The notes below the pieces were generated by a model. The model was not told the origin of the DNA. It saw only the letters and a list, made by a program, of their open reading frames with translations, and did no database searches. A stretch of DNA of 64,000 nt. It comes from Flavobacterium suaedae. Its GTDB lineage: Bacteria; Bacteroidota; Bacteroidia; Flavobacteriales; Flavobacteriaceae. Below, piece by piece: positions 50,988 to 59,016 of the stretch; the first letter of the stretch is position 1; each line of letters opens with the position of its first letter. The stretch spans positions 124,001-188,000 of the forward strand of contig NZ_BMJE01000001.1 in NCBI RefSeq assembly GCF_014642915.1, read 5' to 3'. The translations under genes were made by a program, and so were the position numbers.

Positions 50988-51524
50988 TTATTTTTTGATA
51001 AGCGTATACGTTTCTACTACAACACCTTCGCCATCATTATCATAACTTTCTACAACAAAGTCTCCATCTTTGTTAAAGTACCCGAATGATGTTTTATCAT
51101 CTGTTTTATAAATAAAATTCCCGTTAGATGTTTTTCTTAATACTCCGTAATCAAGATTATCCGGTGTAGAAATTTTATACCCTCTGCGGTCTTTAACAAA
51201 CATATAGTTTTTGCCATCCATAGTGTAGTATGTAGTAGTACCCATTTGTGTGGCAATACCATCACCCGAAATGGTTTCTGATTTTGTTACTTTAACCGGA
51301 GTGTCCTTTATATCCTTATTAAGTTTATTTCCTTTTTCTTCCTTAAATTCAATATCCTGAACTTTATCCGTTTTCTCTGTTTTTACTATTTTTTTCTTTT
51401 CAGTACCATTATCAACAGTAACAGTAGTAGTTTTAGTTTCTTCGGTTACATTTTTATTAACCTTTTCCTGAGCGTACATGCCTGCGCTAAGCCCAAGCAT
51501 TACAATTAAAGCTATCTTTTTCAT
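50988..51524 (-). CDS. secreted protein, unknown function
   Basis: 178 residues from ATG 51524 (MKKIALIVMLGLSAGMYAQ), a clean signal peptide; a longer frame beginning at 51659 is rejected because the signal would then be internal. The mature part starts with a Lys/Thr-rich stretch (KVNKNVTEETKTTTVTV) and continues as beta-strand pairs with GTEKKKIVKTEKTD and NLDYGVLRKTSNGNFIYKTDD. It resembles the small 'hypothetical secreted' proteins typical of flavobacteria. No motif recognised; convergent with the ferredoxin gene. Confidence 0.72.
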   Translation of the reverse strand: MKKIALIVMLGLSAGMYAQEKVNKNVTEETKTTTVTVDNGTEKKKIVKTEKTDKVQDIEFKEEKGNKLNKDIKDTPVKVTKSETISGDGIATQMGTTTYYTMDGKNYMFVKDRRGYKISTPDNLDYGVLRKTSNGNFIYKTDDKTSFGYFNKDGDFVVESYDNDGEGVVVETYTLIKK

Positions 51525-51664
51525 GTTTTTTCTTCTTTTTTGGTTTGTATAGTTACAAAAGTAATTTTGCAGTGTTAAAATAGCTGATAACAAAAGCATA
51601 AAGTATTTATAAATCATACTGCTACATACCTTGCAGTTACACTGTATTTTTAATTTCAAAAACT

Positions 51665-51672
51665 TATATTTG
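51665..51672 (+). promoter_or_regulatory. -7 promoter element of ychF
   Basis: TATATTTG exactly matches TAnnTTTG 23 nt upstream of the ychF ATG; no -33 at correct spacing. Confidence 0.45.
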
Positions 51673-51695
51673 CAGCCTTAAAAACACAGTTACTA

Positions 51696-52790
51696 ATGAA
51701 AGCAGGAATAGTAGGATTACCAAACGTAGGTAAATCAACCCTTTTTAATTGTTTATCTAATGCCAAGGCGCAAAGTGCAAACTTTCCTTTTTGTACTATA
51801 GAGCCTAACGTAGGTGTAGTAAACGTACCCGACCCAAGACTTGAAAAACTTGAGGAACTTGTAAACCCGGAGCGTGTACAACCGGCTACCGTAGAAATTG
51901 TAGATATTGCAGGCCTTGTAAAAGGAGCCAGTAAAGGAGAAGGTCTAGGTAATCAGTTTTTAGGTAACATAAGAGAGTGTAATGCTATTATACACGTACT
52001 GCGTTGTTTTGATAACGATAATATTGTTCACGTTGACGGTAGTGTAAACCCTATTAGAGACAAAGAAACAATTGATATAGAACTACAGCTTAAAGACCTT
52101 GAAACTGTAGAAAAACGTCTTGAAAAAGTAAAAAGAGCGGCTAAAACAGGTAATAAAGAAGCACAGGTTGAAGAAGCACTTTTAACCAAAATAAGAGAAG
52201 TTTTACTGGAAGGTAAATCGGCTAGGGTAGTAGAGCCTGCTAACCAGGATGAGGAAGAACTGCTTGAAGACTTCCAGCTTATTACTACTAAACCTATACT
52301 ATATGTATGTAATGTAGATGAAGGTGCTGCTGCAACAGGTAACGAGTATGTAGAAAAAGTAAAAGAACTGGTTAAGGAAGAAAATGCCGAAGTTATTGTA
52401 CTGGCTGTGGGTACAGAGGCAGATATTACCGAACTGGAAACATACGAAGAGCGCCAAATGTTTTTGGAAGACTTAGGCTTAACAGAACCGGGAGCTTCTG
52501 CATTGATACGCGCTGCATATAAACTCTTACGCCTGCAAACCTACTTTACCGCAGGAGTTAAAGAAGTACGTGCGTGGACTATAAACATAGGTGATACCGC
52601 ACCACAAGCAGCAGGTGTTATACATACCGATTTTGAAAAAGGATTTATCCGTGCAGAGGTAATTGCTTATGACGATTATGTACACTATGGTAGTGAAGCT
52701 AAAGTAAAAGAGGCAGGAAAACTACGTGTTGAGGGTAAGGAGTACATTGTGAAAGATGGTGATGTAATGCACTTCCGATTTAATGTGTAA
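51696..52790 (+). CDS. ychF: redox-regulated ATPase YchF (Obg-like)
   Basis: The 364-residue P-loop protein binds ribosomes and hydrolyses ATP in preference to GTP because it lacks the canonical G4 specificity. Motifs: [15 protein letters not shown] (G1), [16 protein letters not shown] (G3 and after), a helical coiled-coil insertion at about 130-170 ([18 protein letters not shown]), and the TGS-like C-terminal domain ending [21 protein letters not shown]. Length is standard. A second, decayed copy of the last 33 codons lies at 53654-53752 (see pseudogene). It reads towards the NYN gene; a hairpin spans the junction. Confidence 0.95.
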   Translation: MKAGIVGLPNVGKSTLFNCLSNAKAQSANFPFCTIEPNVGVVNVPDPRLEKLEELVNPERVQPATVEIVDIAGLVKGASKGEGLGNQFLGNIRECNAIIHVLRCFDNDNIVHVDGSVNPIRDKETIDIELQLKDLETVEKRLEKVKRAAKTGNKEAQVEEALLTKIREVLLEGKSARVVEPANQDEEELLEDFQLITTKPILYVCNVDEGAAATGNEYVEKVKELVKEENAEVIVLAVGTEADITELETYEERQMFLEDLGLTEPGASALIRAAYKLLRLQTYFTAGVKEVRAWTINIGDTAPQAAGVIHTDFEKGFIRAEVIAYDDYVHYGSEAKVKEAGKLRVEGKEYIVKDGDVMHFRFNV

Positions 52791-52812
52791 CAGCATTGCT
52801 ATAGCGATATAC

Positions 52813-52849
52813 AAAAGGGAGGTAAAGTTTTAACTTTTACTTCCCTTTT
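52813..52849. terminator. hairpin terminator between ychF and NYN gene
   Basis: Stem AAAAGGGAGGTAAA / TTTACTTCCCTTTT with one G-T pair. The right arm overlaps the last codons and stop of the NYN gene (52837), so the same DNA is coding and terminator. Confidence 0.6.
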
Positions 52850-53586
52850 ATTTTTACATATATATGTTTTATATGCTTGTTTTCAACATTTCTTTCATCT
52901 ACTACAAACTCTTTGGTTAACGATTTTATTAAAGGAGTAAGTTTAGGATAGCCATAATTTCTGGGGTCAAAATCAGGTTTTTTCTTCATGATTAAAGCCC
53001 CTACTTCAGCAAGAAAAGCCCATCCGCTATCATCTGCAATATCGTCTACTGTAGTTTTTAAAAGTTTAATAAATTTACTGTCAATAGCATCAAATTCAGT
53101 AGTATTAGGTGCGCTCTGTGCTGCTTTTCCTTTCGAAATCTCTTTGTTACCTATTATTTCTATATAAATAAATTTATCACAGGCAACAATAAAAGGCTTA
53201 GGTGTTTTCTTTTCGCCAATCCCGAAAACAGTTTTGCCGGATTCCCTTAACCGAATAGCAAGCCGGGTAAAATCACTATCGCTGGAAACAAGGCAAAAAC
53301 CATCAACCTTTTCACTATGCAAAATGTCCATAGCATCTATTATCATAGCAGAATCGGTAGCGTTTTTACCGGTAGTGTAACCATATTGTTGTATAGGCGT
53401 TATGGCATGTTCCAGTAAAGCAGGTTTCCAGCCCGAAACGGTTGGTTTAGTCCAGTCGCCATATATCCGTTTTATAGTAGGTAAACCAAATTTAGCTATT
53501 TCATCGAGCATACCTTTTATATTAGAGTAAGGTATATTATCAGCATCAATTAAAACAGCTAATTTTAAATCATTTTTATTTTTCAT
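52837..53586 (-). CDS. NYN (PIN-like) ribonuclease-type protein with OST-HTH/LOTUS domain
   Basis: A 249-residue two-domain protein. The NYN domain (1-140) has the acidic site D14/D16 ([10 protein letters not shown]), D78 ([15 protein letters not shown]) and D103/D105 (LVSSDSDF), expected of a metal-dependent RNase of the PIN superfamily. The C-terminal part (about 160-245; [20 protein letters not shown]) is an OST-HTH/LOTUS-like domain, which binds RNA or G-quadruplexes. NYN-LOTUS proteins (LabA/DUF88 type) are widespread in bacteria with unknown RNA targets. The gene is enclosed by the true ychF 3' end and by a decayed copy of it, pointing to insertion at this site. Confidence 0.86.
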   Translation of the reverse strand: MKNKNDLKLAVLIDADNIPYSNIKGMLDEIAKFGLPTIKRIYGDWTKPTVSGWKPALLEHAITPIQQYGYTTGKNATDSAMIIDAMDILHSEKVDGFCLVSSDSDFTRLAIRLRESGKTVFGIGEKKTPKPFIVACDKFIYIEIIGNKEISKGKAAQSAPNTTEFDAIDSKFIKLLKTTVDDIADDSGWAFLAEVGALIMKKKPDFDPRNYGYPKLTPLIKSLTKEFVVDERNVENKHIKHIYVKIKGK

Positions 53587-53647
53587 AGATTCTTTTAAGA
53601 AGTCTTACCAAAGGTACACTTTTATTCCTATATCAGTTAATTTGCTT

Positions 53648-53752
53648 ATTTACAGCAATGAGGAAGCGAAAGAAGCCGATAAACTACGGGTAGAAGGTAA
53701 AGAATACAGAGTAAAAGACGGCGATGTAATGCACTTCCGTTTTAATGTGTAA
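53648..53752 (+). pseudogene. ychF 3'-end remnant (second, diverged copy)
   Basis: The DNA translates in one frame as [36 protein letters not shown]. It aligns with the YchF C-terminus from [12 protein letters not shown] to [11 protein letters not shown] and ends in the same Val and stop. Most third positions differ, so it is not a recent copy of the neighbouring gene. It lies 865 nt after the ychF stop on the same strand, with the NYN gene in between, and has no start codon. The arrangement suggests that incoming DNA brought its own ychF end and displaced the old one. Confidence 0.8.
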
Positions 53753-53767
53753 ATAGTATTTAGATAT

Positions 53768-53805
53768 TTAGCATTGAGTATAGAAATTAGCATTGAGTAT
53801 AGAGA
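53768..53805. repeat. 19-bp tandem duplication
   Basis: Two adjacent 19-mers, TTAGCATTGAGTATAGAAA and TTAGCATTGAGTATAGAGA, differ at one base. They lie between the ychF remnant and a terminator; no function evident. Confidence 0.8.
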
Positions 53806-53809
53806 TAAG

Positions 53810-53835
53810 ATCCCGCCATTGGTGGGATTTTTTAA
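53810..53835 (-). terminator. terminator at 3' end of the 153-aa gene
   Basis: Stem ATCCCGCC / GGTGGGAT with a small loop and one G-T pair, then T residues on the plus strand. It overlaps the last codon and stop of the gene at 53832 and is oriented to stop plus-strand transcription best. Confidence 0.5.
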
Positions 53836-54293
53836 TATGACTCCCAACCGGGACCTTTTCTCTCTCCACTGTACGGTTGTGTTATTATAAGGTGGTTTAA
53901 TAATTCAGGATTTTCTCTTCGTTTTATTGCCTTATGCATTTTAAGAAGTATTTTTATCAAGAATATTATTTCTTCTTTTTCCGAATCATTTTTAATTAGT
54001 TTAGCAAGAGCCATTTGAGTAGCTTTCCAAAAATAAGCTCTGTTTTCCGGAGTGAATTCTCTTAAGTCAAACACAAACATTATAGACCCTTCAATTCCTT
54101 CACGGAAAAAACCTCCAAATCCATTATATTCATCTTCATCGGTCATAACAAGTTTAATAAGATAATTATAGAAATCTTCAGCTCCATCTAATAATTTAAT
54201 CTCATCATTAATGAGTTTAAGCATATAGTTCATCCAACTCCATCTTCTGCAAAAACCTCTGCCATCTTCTAAATACCAAAATCCTGAAGCCAT
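53832..54293 (-). CDS. hypothetical protein, unknown function
   Basis: A 153-residue soluble protein with Trp/aromatic-rich N-terminus (MASGFWYLEDGRGFCRRWSW) and a helical body (LKLINDEIKLLDGAEDFYNY; KLIKNDSEKEEIIFLIKILL). It ends YSGERKGPGWESY. The pattern resembles small Bacteroidota proteins often found in toxin-immunity neighbourhoods, though there is no toxin beside it and I do not rely on that. No motif recognised. Monocistronic, divergent from the FMN reductase gene. Confidence 0.6.
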   Translation of the reverse strand: MASGFWYLEDGRGFCRRWSWMNYMLKLINDEIKLLDGAEDFYNYLIKLVMTDEDEYNGFGGFFREGIEGSIMFVFDLREFTPENRAYFWKATQMALAKLIKNDSEKEEIIFLIKILLKMHKAIKRRENPELLNHLIITQPYSGERKGPGWESY

Positions 54294-54443
54294 TTTTTTC
54301 TATTTATCTATTTTACTTTGTGAATAAATTTTTTCCTGTTCTTATAGAAAGGGTTAGTTTCAAAAGTAACTATCTTTCTCAATTCCTTAACATTTTAAAC
54401 TATGTATTTTCTTAATTTTATACAACAACCAAAAATTTTAAAA

Positions 54444-54986
54444 ATGAAAATATTAGCTTTTGCCGGTAGTAGCAGTAATCAATCTATAAACAAGCGTTTC
54501 GCAATCTATACCGGTAATTTGTTTGAAGATAAACAACTGGAAATTTTAGACCTTAATGATTACGAACTCCCATTATTTAGTGTAGACAAAGAAGAAGAAA
54601 TAGGAAAGCCTGCTATAGCCCGTACTTTTCTTGATAAAATAGACTGGGCAGATGTACTGGTACTTTCGGTAGCGGAGCATAACGCAGGATTAACGGTAGC
54701 CTTTAAAAACATATACGACTGGGCTTCCCGCCAAAGGGTTAAAGTATTTGATAATAAACCGATGCTCCTGCTTTCAACTTCACCGGGAAAAGGGGGCGGT
54801 AAAAACGCCGTGGAAGCTGCTCAAATAATTTTTAAACGCTATGGCGGTAATGTAAGGGCTACTTTTTCATTACCTTCTTTCAACGATAATTTTGATATTG
54901 AAGCCGGTAAAATATCCAATAAAGAGCATGATGATGCGTTAAAGGATATTATACGCAACTTTGATTATGGCAAAGAGCCGTCTTAA
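54444..54986 (+). CDS. NAD(P)H-dependent FMN reductase (flavodoxin-like)
   Basis: 180 residues from ATG 54444 (MKILAFAGSSSNQSINKRFA); the longer frame from 54402 would push the first beta strand inward and is rejected. The phosphate loop AGSSSNQSINK and the SVAEHNAGLTVAFKN motif, where the flavin ring binds, are those of the NADPH-dependent FMN reductase/ArsH-like family. It reduces quinones, azo dyes or chromate in different bacteria. The gene overlaps the next by 20 nt, the start of a short operon. Confidence 0.88.
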   Translation: MKILAFAGSSSNQSINKRFAIYTGNLFEDKQLEILDLNDYELPLFSVDKEEEIGKPAIARTFLDKIDWADVLVLSVAEHNAGLTVAFKNIYDWASRQRVKVFDNKPMLLLSTSPGKGGGKNAVEAAQIIFKRYGGNVRATFSLPSFNDNFDIEAGKISNKEHDDALKDIIRNFDYGKEPS

Positions 54987-55656
54987 AAAAACAGTACGTT
55001 TCATAAAACAATTTATACTAGCCTTTATAGCTGTTATTACAGTATATATACTGGCTACATTTATATTTTCAATAATTCCTGTTAACAGTAACATTGCCAA
55101 TCAGGGAGATATAACTGTTTATATAAACTCCAACGGTGTGCATACCGATATTGTAGTACCTGTAAAAAACAATATAAAAGACTGGACAACAGTTATACCA
55201 TTCAGTCATACCATAGCAAATGACAGTTTAGCCCAATATGTAGCATTTGGGTGGGGTGACAGGGCTTTTTATTTGGAAACCCCGCAATGGAGCGACCTAA
55301 AAGCTAGTACGGCTTTTAATGCCGCTTTCCATTTAGGAACATCGGCAATGCATACCCGCTTTTACAGAACATTACAGGAAGATGAAGAATGTATTAAACT
55401 TAAAATAAGTAAGAGTAATTATAAAAAACTGGTTACTTATATTGATAATAGTTTTGCCTATAGCGAAAGTAAACAAGTAAAGTGGATAGCAAACCGTTCC
55501 TATAATAATTATGATGCGTTTTACGAAGCCAAAGGTAAATACAGTTTGTTTTATACCTGTAATACATGGACTAACAACGCATTAAAAGCTGCTAACCAAA
55601 AAGCCGCATTATGGACACTTTACGATAAAGGAATATTATATCATTATGATAAGTAA
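54967..55656 (+). CDS. TIGR02117/DUF2459-family membrane-anchored protein
   Basis: 229 residues from ATG 54967 with an N-terminal membrane helix (FILAFIAVITVYILATFIFS) and a periplasmic domain of the TIGR02117/DUF2459 family. Hallmarks are VYINSNGVHTDIVVPV, FGWGDRAFYLETPQW and TCNTWTNNALKAA. The cysteine and histidine in these motifs suggest a papain-like (NlpC-related) fold, though the activity is unknown. It overlaps the FMN reductase gene by 20 nt and the next gene by 11 nt, so three genes are translated together. Confidence 0.88.
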   Translation: MAKSRLKKTVRFIKQFILAFIAVITVYILATFIFSIIPVNSNIANQGDITVYINSNGVHTDIVVPVKNNIKDWTTVIPFSHTIANDSLAQYVAFGWGDRAFYLETPQWSDLKASTAFNAAFHLGTSAMHTRFYRTLQEDEECIKLKISKSNYKKLVTYIDNSFAYSESKQVKWIANRSYNNYDAFYEAKGKYSLFYTCNTWTNNALKAANQKAALWTLYDKGILYHYDK

Positions 55657-55957
55657 ACTATTAAACAGAATAACTTTAAAAGCAATTTTCCCTACAATTC
55701 TTTTATGTACAGGTTTAATCCTTACAGAGTTTTGTAAAATGTTTAAATATACAGAGTACCATGACTATATGGCTTATGGAATTGTTTTAGGTTATTTAAC
55801 ATTATTGTTTTCTATTGTTTTTAGTTTTGTGTGCTCTTTAGAAGTATACAGGGAAATGAAAGTAAATTTTAAGCGATATTATATTTTACTTCTGCTATTA
55901 GCGCTATTGCCTCTTTTTTTGTTTATATTCCTTATGATACTATTTGCTTTATATTAA
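55646..55957 (+). CDS. small membrane protein, unknown function
   Basis: A 103-residue protein with three membrane helices: residues 11-27, about 45-67 and 75-99. Its ATG overlaps the previous gene by 11 nt, so it is coupled to the TIGR02117 protein. The transglutaminase-like gene follows after 36 nt. It is not recognised as a named family. Confidence 0.68.
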   Translation: MISKLLNRITLKAIFPTILLCTGLILTEFCKMFKYTEYHDYMAYGIVLGYLTLLFSIVFSFVCSLEVYREMKVNFKRYYILLLLLALLPLFLFIFLMILFALY

Positions 55958-55993
55958 ATATAGCTTTGGCAATATTTTTGGTTATAAATAACC

Positions 55994-56980
55994 ATGAAAA
56001 AGTATATTCTTACAATAACATTATTATTTTGTTTGTTCTCCGGTATAGCAACCGCTCAAAGCTATACACAGGTAGATGAAAAAGTAAAAACATATCCACA
56101 GAAGTTCTCAAGTATAGAGAAATTAGCTGAGCAAATTAATTCAGACTTTACTAAGGACGATGAAAAAGCCCGTGCCATTTTTACATGGCTCGCATTGCAT
56201 ATACAATACGCTTATAAAGCCTTCGGTGCAAACCAAAAGCCTATAGCATATACCTTTAAATCGCAAGAGGAAAAATTAGCCAAAGAGAAAAAATTTAATG
56301 AAGACTTAGCTCTGAAAACCTTGCGTACCCGTAAGGCAGTGTGTCAGGGGTATGCAACCTTATATATGCTGGTTGCCGAACAGGTAGGACTGGAAGCTCA
56401 GGTGGTTTCGGGAACATCAAAAGCACATTATACACACATAGGTAGAGTTCCAAGTTTAAATACCAGTGACCATGCATGGAATGTGGTTAAAATAGATGGA
56501 GAATGGAAGTTGATTGATGTTACATGGGCTGCAGGTTCAGTAACAGGAAATCCCCCAAAATTTGAGTTTGATTTTAATGATAAATACTTTTTTACAAGCC
56601 CTGAAGTCTTCTTTTTAAATCATTACCCTGATGATGAAAAATGGCTGATGCTTAATGCTTCAAAAGACGATTTTACAGCGCTGCCGTTATATTTTGGTAA
56701 TGCTATAAGAGAGGGCTATAAATTTCTTGTGCCTAATATTGGTACACTTACCAGCGACAGAAAAACAGGACTATTAATACCTTTTAAAGTTGAAAACCTA
56801 AAACCACAAGACAGGGTTGATTATGTGTACAGCAGCGAAAGAGTTTTTAAAAATGTAACGCCTACATTCAGTAATGGGGTTGCAACATTTTCTATTCCGT
56901 TAGAGAGGAATTACAGTGGGTATTTAACGGTATATATCAACGGAGAGTCTGCCATTTCATACAGGGTTACAAGGCAATAA
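55994..56980 (+). CDS. transglutaminase-like (papain fold) secreted protein
   Basis: A 328-residue exported protein (signal MKKYILTITLLFCLFSGIATAQ). The transglutaminase core is clear: C117 in RKAVCQGYATLYMLVAEQVG, H160 in TSDHAWNVVKIDGEW and D175 in LIDVTWAAGS. Residues 230-328 are beta-rich and probably form an Ig-like module ending YLTVYINGESAISYRVTRQ. Such proteins act as peptidases or isopeptide formers in the periplasm. It may be part of the preceding operon (36-nt gap). Regulation unknown. Confidence 0.9.
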   Translation: MKKYILTITLLFCLFSGIATAQSYTQVDEKVKTYPQKFSSIEKLAEQINSDFTKDDEKARAIFTWLALHIQYAYKAFGANQKPIAYTFKSQEEKLAKEKKFNEDLALKTLRTRKAVCQGYATLYMLVAEQVGLEAQVVSGTSKAHYTHIGRVPSLNTSDHAWNVVKIDGEWKLIDVTWAAGSVTGNPPKFEFDFNDKYFFTSPEVFFLNHYPDDEKWLMLNASKDDFTALPLYFGNAIREGYKFLVPNIGTLTSDRKTGLLIPFKVENLKPQDRVDYVYSSERVFKNVTPTFSNGVATFSIPLERNYSGYLTVYINGESAISYRVTRQ

Positions 56981-57097
56981 TTAGGAAAATAGTCAAAAAG
57001 ATGCTTTTTTATGCTTTTTGGTGATAAGTTTCCGCATTTGCTACTTTCATCTTTACGGCAGATATATTAAATTAGCACAAAATCCATAAATTTTTCT

Positions 57098-58957
57098 ATG
57101 CTGGAGCAAAATCAGTACACTGAAGATAACATCCGTTCACTTGACTGGAAAGAGCATATACGTATGCGCCCGGGTATGTACATTGGTAAGTTAGGGGATG
57201 GTTCTTCACCTGATGATGGTATATACATACTTTTAAAAGAGGTTCTGGATAACTCTATTGATGAGTTTGTAATGGGTACAGGTAAAACCATTGAGGTTTC
57301 TGTACGCGATAAAACGGTTACCGTACGTGACTATGGTAGGGGTATTCCGCTTGGTAAAGTGGTAGATGTAGTATCTAAAATGAATACCGGTGGTAAGTAT
57401 GATTCCCGTGCGTTTAAAAAGTCAGTAGGGTTAAACGGTGTAGGTACAAAAGCCGTTAATGCCCTTTCTACATTTTTCAGGGTAGAATCAGTAAGAGATA
57501 ATCAGCAAAAAGCTGCGGAATTCTCTGCCGGAGAAATTACCAATGAAGAAGATGTTATTGAAACCACAAAGCGTAAGGGTACAAAAGTATCCTTTATTGC
57601 CGATGAGACTATCTTTAAAAACTACAAGTACCGTAACGAGTATATTGTAAAAATGCTTAAAAACTATTGTTACCTGAACAGAGGGTTAACAATAATTTTT
57701 AACGGCGAAAAATTTGTATCGGAAAACGGACTTAAAGATTTACTTAGCGAAAATATAAGCGAAGAAGACATGCTATACCCAATTATTCATCTTCAGGATG
57801 ATGATATTGAGGTAGCCATGACGCACAATAAAACCCAGTATAGCGAGGAGTATTACTCATTTGTAAATGGGCAGAATACTACACAAGGGGGTACACACCT
57901 TAGTGCTTTTAGAGAAGCAGTAGTACGAACAGTAAAAGAATTTTACGGTAAAAACTTTGAGGCTGCCGATATTAGAAAAAGTATAGTAAGCGCTATTAGT
58001 ATAAAAGTTGAAGAGCCTGTTTTTGAATCGCAAACCAAAACAAAACTGGGTTCTACTGATATGGGGCCTAATTTACCTACGGTACGTACTTTTATAAATG
58101 ATTTTATAAAAACCAAACTCGATAACTTTTTGCACCGTAACCCGGAAGTTGCCGATGCTTTACTGAAAAAGATATTACAGGCAGAGCGCGAGCGTAAAGA
58201 GCTTTCGGGTATCAGGAAGTTAGCACGAGACAGGGCTAAAAAAGCCAGCTTACACAATAAAAAACTAAGGGATTGCCGTGTACACCTTACCGATAGTAAA
58301 AACCCAAGAAGTTTAGAGAGTACCCTGTTTATTACAGAGGGGGATTCTGCATCGGGTTCTATAACCAAGTCTAGGGATGTAAACACACAGGCGGTATTTA
58401 GCCTTAGAGGTAAGCCGCTGAATTCATTTGGCATGAGTAAAAAGATTGTTTATGAAAATGAGGAATTCAACTTATTACAGGCAGCACTAAATATTGAGGA
58501 GGATATGGAAAACCTCCGTTATAAGAATATAGTAATCGCTACCGATGCCGATGTTGACGGTATGCACATACGTTTACTGCTTATAACCTTCTTTTTACAG
58601 TTTTTCCCTGAGTTAATAAAAGAAAATCATCTTTACATATTGCAAACACCGCTTTTTCGTGTGCGTAATAAAAAAGAAACAATATATTGCTATAGCGAGG
58701 AAGAGCGCAGAGCAGCTATAGAAAAACTAAAAGGTAAACCTGAAATTACCCGATTTAAAGGACTTGGGGAGATTTCACCTGATGAATTTAAACACTTTAT
58801 AGGCGATGATATTCGTTTAGACCCTGTCATGCTGGACGGTGCAACTTCTATACAAACCATGTTAGAGTTTTATATGGGTAAAAATACACCTGACAGGCAA
58901 GAGTTTATTATAAACAACCTTAAAGTAGAGCTAGACGTAGTTGACGACGAAGAATAG
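57098..58957 (+). CDS. parE: DNA topoisomerase IV subunit B
   Basis: The 619-residue GHKL-type ATPase subunit drives decatenation of daughter chromosomes. Motifs: [18 protein letters not shown]-site [10 protein letters not shown] (E and N) and [21 protein letters not shown], the TOPRIM acid EGDSASGS ([16 protein letters not shown]) and [10 protein letters not shown]. The order and short C-terminal tail (ending [13 protein letters not shown]) match ParE and not the longer GyrB. parC follows after 59 nt in the same direction; both form an operon. Confidence 0.94.
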   Translation: MLEQNQYTEDNIRSLDWKEHIRMRPGMYIGKLGDGSSPDDGIYILLKEVLDNSIDEFVMGTGKTIEVSVRDKTVTVRDYGRGIPLGKVVDVVSKMNTGGKYDSRAFKKSVGLNGVGTKAVNALSTFFRVESVRDNQQKAAEFSAGEITNEEDVIETTKRKGTKVSFIADETIFKNYKYRNEYIVKMLKNYCYLNRGLTIIFNGEKFVSENGLKDLLSENISEEDMLYPIIHLQDDDIEVAMTHNKTQYSEEYYSFVNGQNTTQGGTHLSAFREAVVRTVKEFYGKNFEAADIRKSIVSAISIKVEEPVFESQTKTKLGSTDMGPNLPTVRTFINDFIKTKLDNFLHRNPEVADALLKKILQAERERKELSGIRKLARDRAKKASLHNKKLRDCRVHLTDSKNPRSLESTLFITEGDSASGSITKSRDVNTQAVFSLRGKPLNSFGMSKKIVYENEEFNLLQAALNIEEDMENLRYKNIVIATDADVDGMHIRLLLITFFLQFFPELIKENHLYILQTPLFRVRNKKETIYCYSEEERRAAIEKLKGKPEITRFKGLGEISPDEFKHFIGDDIRLDPVMLDGATSIQTMLEFYMGKNTPDRQEFIINNLKVELDVVDDEE

Positions 58958-59016
58958 CGAACACTTTACCAAAAAGAAAAAGTACTAACATATCAAATAG
59001 AATTTGAGGGTATTAC

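Noticed and set aside
57943..58434. 163-residue minus-strand frame in parE
   Set aside because: Antisense of the conserved ParE middle region; Leu/Ser-rich with no motif.
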